Source: UBA10649 sp964597445 (GTDB lineage Bacteria; Actinomycetota; Actinomycetes; S36-B12). From it: DNA of 64,000 nucleotides. The notes below the pieces were generated by a model, which saw nothing but the letters and a program-made list of their open reading frames with translations, made no database searches and was not told where the DNA came from. This document shows positions 48,884-56,959 of this stretch, one piece after another. Both the position numbers and the translations under genes were made by a program. The DNA is taken from contig CAZQXO010000006.1 in the NCBI GenBank assembly GCA_964597445.1, positions 1 through 64,000 on the forward strand, read 5' to 3'. Position 1 is the first letter of the stretch, and every line of letters starts with the position of its first letter.

Positions 48884-49207
48884 GTGCTGCGCGTCGCCGG
48901 TGCCATCCTCGCGGTCGCCTTCTACATCTACTGCATCATCGACGTGCTGCGGACCCGTTCGGGCGAGACCCGCACCCTTCCCCGGTGGGTCTGGCTGATC
49001 GTGGTCATCGTGCTGCCCCTGGTCGGAGGCGTGCTCTGGCTGCTGCTCGGCCGGGTCTGGAACACCCCCGGCTCCATGCGGCGCCGGCGCCGCGGCCCGG
49101 TCGCTCCGGATGACGATCCGGCCTTCCTGAAGAAGATCGGCGACGACGCCTGGAGCCAGCGGATGCGTCAGCGGCGCGGCAAGGGTGAGACGCCGACCAC
49201 GTCCTGA
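48884..49207 (+). CDS. PLDc_N domain-containing membrane protein
   Basis: Small membrane protein of 107 residues: two helices (about 3-21 and 36-56) with the PLDc_N signature RTLPRWVWLIVVIVLPLVGGVLWLLLGR (quoted in part; core LPLVGGVLWLLLG), then a basic stretch RRRRR and a polar tail. PLDc_N resembles the N-terminal anchor of cardiolipin synthases, but no phospholipase domain follows. The GTG at 48884 has GGGAGG five bases upstream. It commonly neighbours ccsB in actinobacteria. Function unknown. Confidence 0.8.
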   Translation: MLRVAGAILAVAFYIYCIIDVLRTRSGETRTLPRWVWLIVVIVLPLVGGVLWLLLGRVWNTPGSMRRRRRGPVAPDDDPAFLKKIGDDAWSQRMRQRRGKGETPTTS

Positions 49208-49218
49208 CCCGGCACGTC

Positions 49219-49260
49219 GCGCCGGCTCATCGGCGCCGGCTCATCGGCGCCGGCTCATCG
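49219..49260. repeat. 14-bp tandem repeat next to the assembly gap
   Basis: Three identical copies of GCGCCGGCTCATCG at 49219-49232, 49233-49246 and 49247-49260. The array lies between the PLDc_N stop and the end of ccsB, 27 bases before the run of Ns. Repeats of this kind may have broken the assembly. Confidence 0.9.
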
Positions 49261-49268
49261 CTCCCGAT

Positions 49269-50288
49269 CTAGACACCCGCGTACGAGNNNNNNNNNNNNN
49301 NNNNNNNNNNNNNNNNNNNNNNNNNNNNNNNNNNNNNNNNNNNNNNNNNNNNNNNNNNNNNNNNNNNNNNNNNNNNNNNNNNNNNNNAGTAGTTGATCAG
49401 GAACGACACCCACCCGGCGATCGCGATCCATGACGCACGGTCGCCACGCCATCCAGCCGTCGACCGTGCGTGCAGGTAGGCCGCGTAGACCACCCACGTG
49501 ATGAACGCCCACGTCTCCTTGGGATCCCAGCCCCAGTAGCGACCCCAGGCGTTCTCGGCCCAGATGGCCCCCGCGACGACGGAGAACGTCCACAGCGGGA
49601 AGGAGAAGGCCACGACCAGGTGCGTCAGCCGCTCGAGTCGCTCGCGACTCGGAAGATGGGACATCCAGCCCGTGACGGGACCTGCCCCGGCCAGGCGCTC
49701 CGCGCGCCCGCGCCCCAGGGCCAGAGCCGCTGTGGCCGCGCCGAAGGTGAACGCGCCGAAGCAGACGATCGCGGCGGACACGTGGATGACGAGCCAGTAG
49801 CTCTTCAGTGCCGGAACGAGCTGCGCCGCCTCGGTGTACAGGACGGTGACGGCGAGCCCGAGCCACAGCAGGGTCGGGATGACGATGAACAGCCCGAGCC
49901 AGCGCAGGTCGTGCCGCAGGGACAGGAAAAGGAAGACGAAGAGCACTCCCAGGGCGGCCGTGATGGAGAACTCGTACATGTTGCCCCACGGCACGCGGCC
50001 GGCCCAGATCCCCCGCAGCACGACGCCGACCAGCAGCAGGAGAGCCGCCAGCCACGTGAGGGACATGCCGATGTTGCCGGCACGACGCCCCGGCTGGGTC
50101 GTCGACGGCGGCTCCTCGCGCACCAGCAGGGCGGTGCCGCCACCGCCCTCGACGGTGACCTTCACGGGCGCGACCGGACGCCGGCCGACGGCGAACGATG
50201 CAGCGAAGAACACCATCGCGAGCGCAAGGGTGACCATGGTGGCGTACACCGCGGCGTTGCTGGCCTCCGCGAGCTGCATGCTGGTCAC
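49269..50288 (-). CDS. ccsB: Cytochrome c biogenesis protein CcsB, interrupted by an assembly gap
   Basis: System II cytochrome c synthase subunit that carries haem across the membrane. Before the gap it has eight or so helices, histidine ligands in YWLVIHVSAAIVCFG and LTHLVVAFSFPLW, and the haem-binding WWD-type motif WGRYWGWDPKETWAFITW. The sequence stops at VSFLINY, then 100 Ns, then SYAGV and a TAG. Family members end ...GLHSYAGV about a dozen residues after the NY position, so the tail belongs to this gene and the true missing length is probably nearer 30-40 bases than 100. The GTG at 50288 has GGAGGAG upstream; an ATG at 50279 is an alternative. Confidence 0.9.
   Translation of the reverse strand: MTSMQLAEASNAAVYATMVTLALAMVFFAASFAVGRRPVAPVKVTVEGGGGTALLVREEPPSTTQPGRRAGNIGMSLTWLAALLLLVGVVLRGIWAGRVPWGNMYEFSITAALGVLFVFLFLSLRHDLRWLGLFIVIPTLLWLGLAVTVLYTEAAQLVPALKSYWLVIHVSAAIVCFGAFTFGAATAALALGRGRAERLAGAGPVTGWMSHLPSRERLERLTHLVVAFSFPLWTFSVVAGAIWAENAWGRYWGWDPKETWAFITWVVYAAYLHARSTAGWRGDRASWIAIAGWVSFLINYXXXXXXXXXXXXXXXXXXXXXXXXXXXXXXXXXXSYAGV
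49288..49387. other. Scaffold gap (100 Ns)
   Basis: Exactly 100 undetermined bases, a conventional placeholder length, so the true distance is unknown. It falls inside the last codons of ccsB and next to a 14-bp tandem repeat. Confidence 0.98.
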
Positions 50289-51850
50289 GGGCTCTCCTCC
50301 CTGTCGGGTGCGACATCCAGGCCGAGGCGGTCGGCCAGTGACACGACGTCCGAATCCAGATCCATGGCCTCGGTTCGTCCGAGGGCTCCAATCTGCACGA
50401 GCGTACCTCCGCCGGTCGTGGCGCTCGCCCGGACCCAGATCCGTCGACGGCGGACGAAGAGGGAGGCCATCAGGCCGAGCATGGCGAGCACCGAGGCGAT
50501 CAGGGCGAGCTCCTTTCCCGGATCGTGGGCGATCTGGAAGGAGGCCCAGCGGTCGAAGCCCACGAACTCGATGGAGCCGAGGCCGTCCGGCAGCTCCCAG
50601 GTGTCACCGGGGATGAGCGACTCCAGGCCCACCTGCTCCATGCCGTCCGTGTCGAGCGTGTAGACGCTCTGCGGGGCGCCGTCATCCATGCCGAGGTCAC
50701 CCGTGAAGGCGGACAGGAACACCGCCGGGTAGTCCGGTGCCGGGAACGTGGAGTGCGGCCCGAGCTCCTCGGTCAGCGCGGCCGTCGGCGCGAAGATGCC
50801 GGAGAAGCCCAGGGGCGTCTCGGCATCCGGGACCTTGAGGACGCCCGTCGACGTGAAGTTGCCGTCCTGCGGCAGGAAGACGACGGTGTCGTCGAACACC
50901 ACACGGTCGGCCGCATCGCGGACGATGAGGCGGGGTGCGTATCCGTGCCCCACCAGGAAGACCCTGGCTCCGTCCGCCGACAGTGGCTCATTGACCTGCA
51001 CGAGGATCGACTCAGGCTCCGCGCCGGGCTCGGGCAGGTAGGTCAGGTCGGCCTCGAAGAGGCGCGGTGAGCCCAACTGGGCCTCGCTGCGCTCGAAGTC
51101 CACCCGGAAGTCCTCGAGGGTGAAGGAGAAGGGCGCGAGACGGTCCGCGTCCATGAATCGACCGGCCCCCCACGCGTCGTACTGGGTCAGGGTGTTCGAG
51201 AATCCCGATCCCTCCCGGATGACGACGTTTCCGCGCCACCCGAGCAGGCCGCCCACCGCGACACCCACCAGAACGAGTACGAGGGACAGGTGGAACACGA
51301 GGTTGCCGGTCTCGCGCCAGAAGCCCTTCTCCGCCGCGACCCATTCACCCGACTCGGCGCGGACGCGCCAGCGCTGCGAGCGCAGGACCTGCCCGGCCGC
51401 CACGAGGACGTCCTCCACCGATCGGTCCGTGATCCCCTCACGATGGGCGGGCAGGCGCATGAGGTTTCGGGGCGCCGGCGGGGGCGGAGTGCGCATCGCG
51501 CGGGCATGCACGCCGATCCTCGGCAGGACACAGCCGATGAGGGAGATGAAGAGCAGCAGGTACACCGCAGCGAACCACGGCGCGGCATAGACATCGAAGA
51601 AGCCCAGGGCATCGAGCACCGGGGCCGTCGACGGGTTCTCCTCGATCCACTGGTCGACACGCAGGGGGTTCGTGCCTCGCTGAGGAAGCACCGACCCGGG
51701 GATGCTGACGAGGGCCAGCAGGAACAGGAGGATGAGCGCCGTGCGCATGCTGGTGAGCTGCCGCCACAGCCACCGCAGGAACCCTGTCGTCCCCAGCGGA
51801 GGCAGGGAGGGAGCGGCATCATCCGCGCGCATCTCGATGTCGGTGGTCAC
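50285..51850 (-). CDS. resB: Cytochrome c biogenesis protein ResB
   Basis: Partner of CcsB in System II, 521 residues. Four membrane helices are visible (TALILLFLLALVSIPGSVLPQ, AVYLLLFISLIGCVLPRIG, LVFHLSLVLVLVGVAVGGLLG and a last one ALIASVLAMLGLMASLFV), with a large extracytoplasmic domain (about 230-430) between the last two. It opens with GTG at 51850, overlapping the ccdA stop, and its own stop overlaps ccsB. Confidence 0.94.
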   Translation of the reverse strand: MTTDIEMRADDAAPSLPPLGTTGFLRWLWRQLTSMRTALILLFLLALVSIPGSVLPQRGTNPLRVDQWIEENPSTAPVLDALGFFDVYAAPWFAAVYLLLFISLIGCVLPRIGVHARAMRTPPPPAPRNLMRLPAHREGITDRSVEDVLVAAGQVLRSQRWRVRAESGEWVAAEKGFWRETGNLVFHLSLVLVLVGVAVGGLLGWRGNVVIREGSGFSNTLTQYDAWGAGRFMDADRLAPFSFTLEDFRVDFERSEAQLGSPRLFEADLTYLPEPGAEPESILVQVNEPLSADGARVFLVGHGYAPRLIVRDAADRVVFDDTVVFLPQDGNFTSTGVLKVPDAETPLGFSGIFAPTAALTEELGPHSTFPAPDYPAVFLSAFTGDLGMDDGAPQSVYTLDTDGMEQVGLESLIPGDTWELPDGLGSIEFVGFDRWASFQIAHDPGKELALIASVLAMLGLMASLFVRRRRIWVRASATTGGGTLVQIGALGRTEAMDLDSDVVSLADRLGLDVAPDREESP

Positions 51851-52596
51851 AGCGCCGTCTCGAATCCGGGCATCTGGATCCGCAGCCACACGGTGAAGTC
51901 GGTCCACAGACCGGTCACGAGAAGCACGCCCACGAGGACCAGCATGCCTCCTCCGATCCTCATCACCCACACGTAGTGCTCCCGGACCCACCCGATCGCC
52001 CTCGCCATGCGGCTGAAGGCCAGGGCGAGGAGGATGAAGGGCAGGCCCAGCCCGAGGCAGTAGGCCAGGGACAGGATGGCCCCGCGGAGGGCGCTCGCCT
52101 CGGTGAAGGCCAGGGTCTGCACCGCCGTCAGGGTCGGACCGATGCAGGGAGTCCATCCGAGTCCGAACAGCAGGCCCAGGAGCGGCGCACCAGCGACTCC
52201 CCACGTGGGTGTCCGATGCAGGCGCCACTCCCGCTGGAGCCCGGGAATGAGCCCCATGAAGCCCAGGCCCATCGCGATCACCACGACACCGAGCACGCGG
52301 TTGATGACGTCGGCGTACTCCAGCAGGACGGAGCCGATGCCGCCGAAGAGCACTCCGTAGCTGACGAAGACGATGCTGAAGCCCAGGACGAAGAGCAGGC
52401 TGCCGGCGAGGACCCGTCGGCGACTGCCTGTTCCCTCCGCCAGTTCCGAGCCGGTGAGACCGGTCATGTAGGACAGGTAGCCGGGGGCCAGGGGCAGGAC
52501 GCAGGGGCTGAGGAAGGCGACGATTCCCGCCGCGAAGGCGATCGGCAGCGCGAGCCAGAGTGCCCCTCCCGAGACGATCTCGACCACGCCGTCCAT
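51847..52596 (-). CDS. ccdA: Thiol-disulphide interchange membrane protein CcdA
   Basis: Six-helix membrane protein of 249 residues that passes reducing power across the membrane to apocytochromes. The two active cysteines are in LSPCVLPLAPGYLSYMTG and WTPCIGPTLTAV. It starts at the ATG at 52596, overlapping the resA-like gene, which is its likely extracytoplasmic partner. An open frame upstream is a shadow. Confidence 0.95.
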   Translation of the reverse strand: MDGVVEIVSGGALWLALPIAFAAGIVAFLSPCVLPLAPGYLSYMTGLTGSELAEGTGSRRRVLAGSLLFVLGFSIVFVSYGVLFGGIGSVLLEYADVINRVLGVVVIAMGLGFMGLIPGLQREWRLHRTPTWGVAGAPLLGLLFGLGWTPCIGPTLTAVQTLAFTEASALRGAILSLAYCLGLGLPFILLALAFSRMARAIGWVREHYVWVMRIGGGMLVLVGVLLVTGLWTDFTVWLRIQMPGFETAL

Positions 52597-53198
52597 CAGG
52601 AGCCTGTCGACTCCGGGGAGACCAGCGGCTCGATGAGCCCTCGAAGGGAGGACTCGCTCGCCTTGCCCAGGACACGGCCGGCGACGCGGCCTTCCCGATC
52701 GATGACCAGTGTCGAGGGGATGGCCTGCGGCGGCAGGGTGTCGCTGAACAGCAGCTGCAGGCGGCCGTCCCGATCGATCACGTTGTCGTAGGTGATGCCG
52801 AAGCGATCGATGAAGGCCCGAGCCGACGCATCGGAATCCCGGGTGTCGAGTCCGACGAAGGTCACGCCGGCGGGCTCCAGTTCCGATGACAGGGCGGCGA
52901 GGGTTGGTGCCTCCGCCCGACACGGTGCGCACCACGAGGCCCACACGTTCAGGACGACGACCTCACCCAGATGGTCCGACAGGCGGAACGTGCCCCCCTC
53001 GAGGGTGGTACCGACGAGATCGGGAGCCGCTTCGCGCTCGGCCTCGGGCACCAGCACGATCGAGCCGTCACCAGCGACGTAGCCACCTTCTGGCGCGGCC
53101 GCTGGTCCGGAGTCCGATGCCGACGAGCATCCGGCCAGGGTCATGCCCGACACGAGCAGGCCCAGGACCACGGTCAGCGTGCGGGATCGCAGGGCCAT
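52596..53198 (-). CDS. resA: ResA/TlpA-like thioredoxin-fold lipoprotein
   Basis: Extracytoplasmic thiol reductase of 200 residues. The N-terminus is a lipoprotein signal (LGLLVSGMTLAGC, lipobox LAGC with Cys23). The thioredoxin domain follows with NVWASWCAPCRAEAP, whose CAPC is the active pair, and the cis-proline region QAIPSTLVID. It reduces apocytochrome c cysteines before haem attachment, using electrons from CcdA. It overlaps ccdA by one base and follows the phosphatase gene after eight bases. Confidence 0.92.
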   Translation of the reverse strand: MALRSRTLTVVLGLLVSGMTLAGCSSASDSGPAAAPEGGYVAGDGSIVLVPEAEREAAPDLVGTTLEGGTFRLSDHLGEVVVLNVWASWCAPCRAEAPTLAALSSELEPAGVTFVGLDTRDSDASARAFIDRFGITYDNVIDRDGRLQLLFSDTLPPQAIPSTLVIDREGRVAGRVLGKASESSLRGLIEPLVSPESTGS

Positions 53199-53206
53199 GG
53201 GACTCG

Positions 53207-53854
53207 TCAGGCTCCTGCGATCTTGCTCGCCTGCGCCAGCAGGTCGCGTGATGGCTCGGTGTACGTGATCGCAGCGAGGGTGTCACCGCGGAACTCGAGC
53301 GAGGTCAGCGAGGCCAGCGTGCACTGCCGGCTGCGCGGGTCATGCCACAGCCGCCGCTCCTCGGCGGCGAGACGAGCGATCCAGATCGGGAGCTGGTGGC
53401 TCACGAGCACCGCCTCGTGTCCCCTCGCCTGCTCCCGTGCGTCAGCGATGGCCGAACCCATGCGCTCAGCGACCTGCACGTAGGGCTCGCCCCACGACGG
53501 CGTGAAGGGGTTGTACAGGTAGCGCCACGTGCGCGGCTGCTTGAGAACGCCGTCGCCCACGCTCACCCGCTGGCCCTCGAAGATATTCTCCGCCTCGATG
53601 AGCTGAGGATCGGTGAGGATGGGCAGCTCGTGGCGCTCCGCCACCGGGGCTGCCGTCTGCTGGGCCCGCTCCATCGGCGACGAGATGACGTGCGAGATGT
53701 CACGGTCGGCGAGCGCCTCCGCGGCGCGCACCGCCATCTGCTTGCCGAGGTCGGAGAGGTAGTACCCCGGGAGCCGCCCGTAGAGGACGCCCTCCGGATT
53801 GAAGACCTCGCCGTGACGCAGGAGGTGCACGACGGTCCGGTCAGCAGCGGCCAT
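53207..53854 (-). CDS. Histidine phosphatase (phosphoglycerate mutase-like) family protein
   Basis: Protein of 215 residues with the catalytic VVHLLRHGEVFNPEG (RHG motif), SSPMERAQQTAAP, an acidic EAENIFEGQ and the second His in AVLVSHQLPIWI. Such enzymes dephosphorylate diverse small molecules; the true substrate is not deducible. It lies between hemD and resA in the same direction, a position that homologues hold in many actinobacteria. Confidence 0.88.
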   Translation of the reverse strand: MAAADRTVVHLLRHGEVFNPEGVLYGRLPGYYLSDLGKQMAVRAAEALADRDISHVISSPMERAQQTAAPVAERHELPILTDPQLIEAENIFEGQRVSVGDGVLKQPRTWRYLYNPFTPSWGEPYVQVAERMGSAIADAREQARGHEAVLVSHQLPIWIARLAAEERRLWHDPRSRQCTLASLTSLEFRGDTLAAITYTEPSRDLLAQASKIAGA

Positions 53855-53856
53855 GG

Positions 53857-55821
53857 TCAGGTCGCCCGTCGCCTCGTCGCCGTGCGGCGCCGACTAGGAC
53901 GCCACGACCCCTCACCGGCCTCCAGCGCAGCCAGGCGCATCGCCTCGCCGTGCGCGGCAAGCGCGTCGACCAGTGACGGAACCGTGCTGGCCTCGGCGAG
54001 GACGTCCACCCGGAGACCGTGCTCCTCAGCGGCCTTCGCGGTCTGGGGGCCGATGCACGCCACGATGGTCGTGTGGTGCGGCTTGCCCGCGATGCCCACG
54101 AGATTGCGCACGGTGCTGCTCGACGTGAAGAGAACGGCATCGAACCCACCCGTCTTGATGGCCTCGCGCGTGTCGGCCGGCGGCGGAGCGGCACGCACCG
54201 TGCGGTAGGCCGTGATGTCCTCGACCTCCCAGCCCAGCTCGGCCAGGCCGGCAGCCAGGGTGTCGGTGGCGATGTCGGCCCGCGGCAGGAAGACCCGGTT
54301 GATCGGATCGGTGAGGGAGTCGTAGTGGGGCCAGTCCTCGAGCAGGGCCGACGTGGTCTGCTCGCCCGAGGGGAAGATGTCCGGACGGACACCGAACTCC
54401 ACGAGCGCCGCCACGGTCGACTCGCCGACGGCTGCCACCTTGAGCCCGGCGAAGGACCTCGCGTCGAGGCCGTACTCCTGCAGCTTCTCGCGGATCGCGC
54501 GCACGGCATTGACCGATGTGAAGCCGATCCACTCGTACCGACCCTGCACCAGGCCGTTCACGGCGCGGTCGATCTGCTGCGGTGTGCGGGGCGGCTCGAC
54601 CGAGATGGTCGGCACCTCCACCGGCACAGCACCATGCAGTCGCAGGAGCTCCATGATCGGGCCGGAGTGATCCTGCGTTCGGGGAATCAGCACTCGCCAC
54701 CCGAACAGTGACTTCGTCTCGAACCAGTCGAGCTTGTCGCGCTGATCGATGACATGACCGACCACGACCACGCCCGAGCCCGCCTGACGGGAGTTCTTCG
54801 CCGTCGCACGGATCGTCTCGAGCGTCGCCACGAGCGTGCGCTGATCGACCGTCGTCCCACGACGCGTCACCGCGATCGGCAGAGCGGCATCCGCGCCGGC
54901 ACTCATCAGGTGGTCGGCGATCTCCGAAGCACGATCCGCTCCATCCGTGAAGACGAGGGTCGTCCGTGCATCGACGAGCTCGGCCCACGGGAGCTGGGTG
55001 TCATGCGCATCGAGGATGCGCACCTGCCGCGTGCGTCCGCCGGTCAGGCCGAAGCCCGCGTACGCCGGGACGCCGGTGATCTCACTGACTCCCGGAGCGA
55101 TCTCGAAGTCCAGACGCGCCTTGCGGAGGGCGGCGGCTTCCTGCAGGAAGGATCCATCGAGGACGGGGTCACCCGACATCAGTCGCACCGTGGCTCGGCC
55201 GGCGCGTGCCGCCTCCACCACCAGCGCGCTGCGTCCCGCCTGATCGAGGGGCAGACCGGACGCGTCGACCGCCGGGAGGACCTCGGCATCCGTGGAGGCA
55301 TGCAGTCGAGCCAGATCGATGACGTCGGCGTCGGCGATCACCACATCGGCCGAGGACAGCAGGTGCACTGCGCGCACAGTGAGGAGGTCCGCTGCACCGG
55401 GACCGGCGGCGACGAGCGCCACGTGACCGGGTGCGGGAGCCCGACGAGGCTTGGCGGCTGGCGAGATCTCCGGTCCCTGATCGACGTCAGGGAGGACGGA
55501 CGCGGCGGTGGCGGCCTTGGATGCCGCCTTCTTCACCGGTGCCGCCTTGGCCGCAGGCGCCTTCGGCGCTGACGCCTTCGTCGCTGACCCCTTCGTCGCT
55601 GACGTCTTCGCCGCTGAAGCCTTCGGAGGACCGGCCTTCGCAGCTGCCGGCTTCGCCGCGACAGTCTTCGCAGACGCGACCTTCGGGGCTGCCGGCTTCG
55701 CCACCGACGCCTTCGGGGTCGACTTCCGCGCCGGGGCCTTCGATGCCGCCTTGGGCGTGGTCTTCTTCACGGGCGTGGCCTTCTTCGCAGCCGGGGTCTT
55801 CCCGGCGACTGTCCTCGTCAT
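53857..55821 (-). CDS. Uroporphyrinogen-III methyltransferase/synthase fusion with histone-like N-terminal tail
   Basis: Protein of 654 residues in three parts. Residues 1-107 are a Lys/Ala/Pro-rich tail of histone H1 type (AAKKATPVKKTTPKAASKAP). Residues about 131-365 are a SUMT/CobA-type methyltransferase (GHVALVAAGPGAADLLTVRA, SGDPVLDGSFLQEAAALRKA, EIAPGVSEITGVPAYAG). Residues about 375-640 are HemD (GWRVLIPRTQDHSGPIMELL, IGFTSVNAVRAIREKL, FTSSSTVRNLVG). The HemD part closes the uroporphyrinogen III ring; the first part would make precorrin-2 for sirohaem or B12. The fusion is normal in actinobacteria; the tail is not part of the family core. The ATG at 55821 overlaps the rex stop. Confidence 0.9.
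   Translation of the reverse strand: MTRTVAGKTPAAKKATPVKKTTPKAASKAPARKSTPKASVAKPAAPKVASAKTVAAKPAAAKAGPPKASAAKTSATKGSATKASAPKAPAAKAAPVKKAASKAATAASVLPDVDQGPEISPAAKPRRAPAPGHVALVAAGPGAADLLTVRAVHLLSSADVVIADADVIDLARLHASTDAEVLPAVDASGLPLDQAGRSALVVEAARAGRATVRLMSGDPVLDGSFLQEAAALRKARLDFEIAPGVSEITGVPAYAGFGLTGGRTRQVRILDAHDTQLPWAELVDARTTLVFTDGADRASEIADHLMSAGADAALPIAVTRRGTTVDQRTLVATLETIRATAKNSRQAGSGVVVVGHVIDQRDKLDWFETKSLFGWRVLIPRTQDHSGPIMELLRLHGAVPVEVPTISVEPPRTPQQIDRAVNGLVQGRYEWIGFTSVNAVRAIREKLQEYGLDARSFAGLKVAAVGESTVAALVEFGVRPDIFPSGEQTTSALLEDWPHYDSLTDPINRVFLPRADIATDTLAAGLAELGWEVEDITAYRTVRAAPPPADTREAIKTGGFDAVLFTSSSTVRNLVGIAGKPHHTTIVACIGPQTAKAAEEHGLRVDVLAEASTVPSLVDALAAHGEAMRLAALEAGEGSWRPSRRRTATRRRAT
55530..55815 (-). 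repeat. Degenerate 12-15-bp repeats encoding the Lys/Ala/Pro tail
   Basis: This stretch is built from imperfect short repeats such as GCCTTCGTCGCTGAC variants, which on the minus strand give A-K-A/T-S/P units with a lysine about every four residues. It has the look of a low-complexity region that grew by slippage. Confidence 0.75.
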
Positions 55822-56570
55822 GCGTAGATCGCCTCTCCCAGCGACTCGGGGTCCGTGGACGGATCGGTGTCCTCGGCTCGACGCTGCTCGTGGAAGGCGA
55901 GGATCTGCAGCTCGACTGCGAGATCCACCTTGCGCAGCTCGACATCCTCGGGGACGGCGAGCACAGCGGGAGCGAAGTTCAGGATGGAGCGCAGGCCCGC
56001 ATCGACCATGCGATCGCAGACGGCCTGGGCCGCGTCCGCCGGCGTGGCGATGACGCCGATGTGCGCGCTTCCCGCGCGGACGAGCACCTCGAGGTCCGTG
56101 AGGGGGCCGACGACGATCGGACTGTCGAAGGCCCCGAGCGGTCGACCGATGACGTCGGGATCGGTATCCAGCAGTCCGACGACCGCGAATCCGCGCGAGG
56201 CGAAGCCTCGGTACGACACGAGCGCCTGACCCAGATTGCCCGCGCCGACGATGACGACGCCCCACGGCTGCGTCAGGCCGAGCTCACGGGAGATCTGGTA
56301 GGCGAGGAAGCGCACGTCGTAGCCCACGCCCCGGGTGCCGAACGACCCGAGATGGGAGAGGTCCTTGCGCAGCTTGGCGGGAGAGACTCCGCAGACCCCG
56401 GCGAGCTCGTCCGACGACACCGTCCGCACGTCCGCCTCCGCCAGGCCGATCAGGACCCGGTGGTAGATCGGGAGGCGAGCCACGGTCGCACCCGGGATGC
56501 CACGATCGGTCGTCCCGCCGCGGCCGGAGGATTCGGCGGCGGCCACGGAGGCGGAGCGGGCAGGGGACAC
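55818..56570 (-). CDS. rex: Redox-sensing transcriptional repressor Rex
   Basis: NADH/NAD+ sensor of 250 residues. The winged-helix part has GIPGATVARLPIYHRVL and SSDELAGVCGVSPAKLRKDLSHLGSFGTRGVGYD; the Rossmann part has VVIVGAGNLGQALVSY and the C-terminal swapped helix. The GTG at 56570 has GGAG four bases upstream and matches the family length; a TTG at 56645 would add 25 unmatched residues. In Streptomyces, Rex controls nuo, cyd and its own rex-hem operon. Here operator-like sites are present upstream of nuoA and of rex itself. Confidence 0.95.
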   Translation of the reverse strand: MSPARSASVAAAESSGRGGTTDRGIPGATVARLPIYHRVLIGLAEADVRTVSSDELAGVCGVSPAKLRKDLSHLGSFGTRGVGYDVRFLAYQISRELGLTQPWGVVIVGAGNLGQALVSYRGFASRGFAVVGLLDTDPDVIGRPLGAFDSPIVVGPLTDLEVLVRAGSAHIGVIATPADAAQAVCDRMVDAGLRSILNFAPAVLAVPEDVELRKVDLAVELQILAFHEQRRAEDTDPSTDPESLGEAIYA

Positions 56571-56655
56571 GGTTCTCCGGGGGAAGCCAGTGGGGGTGAC
56601 GGGGACTGCGCGGCAGTACGAGCAGCGAGGCTCCGTCGAGCCCAAGGTTAAGGAA

Positions 56656-56673
56656 AGGCGAACGAACTCACAA
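56656..56673 (-). promoter_or_regulatory. Degenerate Rex-type operator upstream of rex
   Basis: On the minus strand the site reads TTGTGAGTTCGTTCGCCT. The left half (TTGTGA) fits the Rex consensus and the right half (TTCGCC for TTCACA) is weaker. It lies 86 bases before the GTG start, fitting autoregulation. Near it, CGGAC-N6-GTCCG (56681-56696) is a further inverted repeat, and CATAAT on the minus strand could be a -10. Confidence 0.5.
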
Positions 56674-56704
56674 AGTTGACCGGACGATTATGTCCGATAA
56701 TAGG

Positions 56705-56959
56705 TCACTCAGAGGTGGCCGTCCGGGCGAGCGCCGCGCGCAGCCGGGTCGGATCGATGCGCCAGAAGTCGTGCGGGCGGTCATCCACGAGCACGACGGG
56801 GATCCGCTCCGCATGCTCGTCGTAGAGGGTCGGATCGTCCAGCACGGAGAGCTCGCTCCACTCCACTCCGAGATCGGTGCAGACGGTGGAGACGACGACG
56901 CGGGCGTCGTCGCACAGATGGCAGCCGGGCTTGCCGATCAGGGTGACGCGGGTGCTCAC
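56705..56959 (-). CDS. Glutaredoxin family protein
   Basis: Thioredoxin-fold protein of 84 residues with the active pair C13-HL-C16 in IGKPGCHLCDDAR and the fold's cis-proline in ERIPVVLVDD. Homologues sit next to rex or hemA in many actinobacteria. The start is a GTG at 56959, overlapping the acyl-CoA ligase stop. The redox partner (mycothiol, thioredoxin reductase) is not known from sequence. Confidence 0.88.
   Translation of the reverse strand: MSTRVTLIGKPGCHLCDDARVVVSTVCTDLGVEWSELSVLDDPTLYDEHAERIPVVLVDDRPHDFWRIDPTRLRAALARTATSE

Noticed and set aside
53857..56265. Start of the SUMT-HemD gene at 56265 (802 codons)
   Set aside because: The extra part is antisense-like, Arg/His-rich and overlaps rex in the same strand but a different frame; ATG 55821 overlaps the rex stop as in neighbouring genes.
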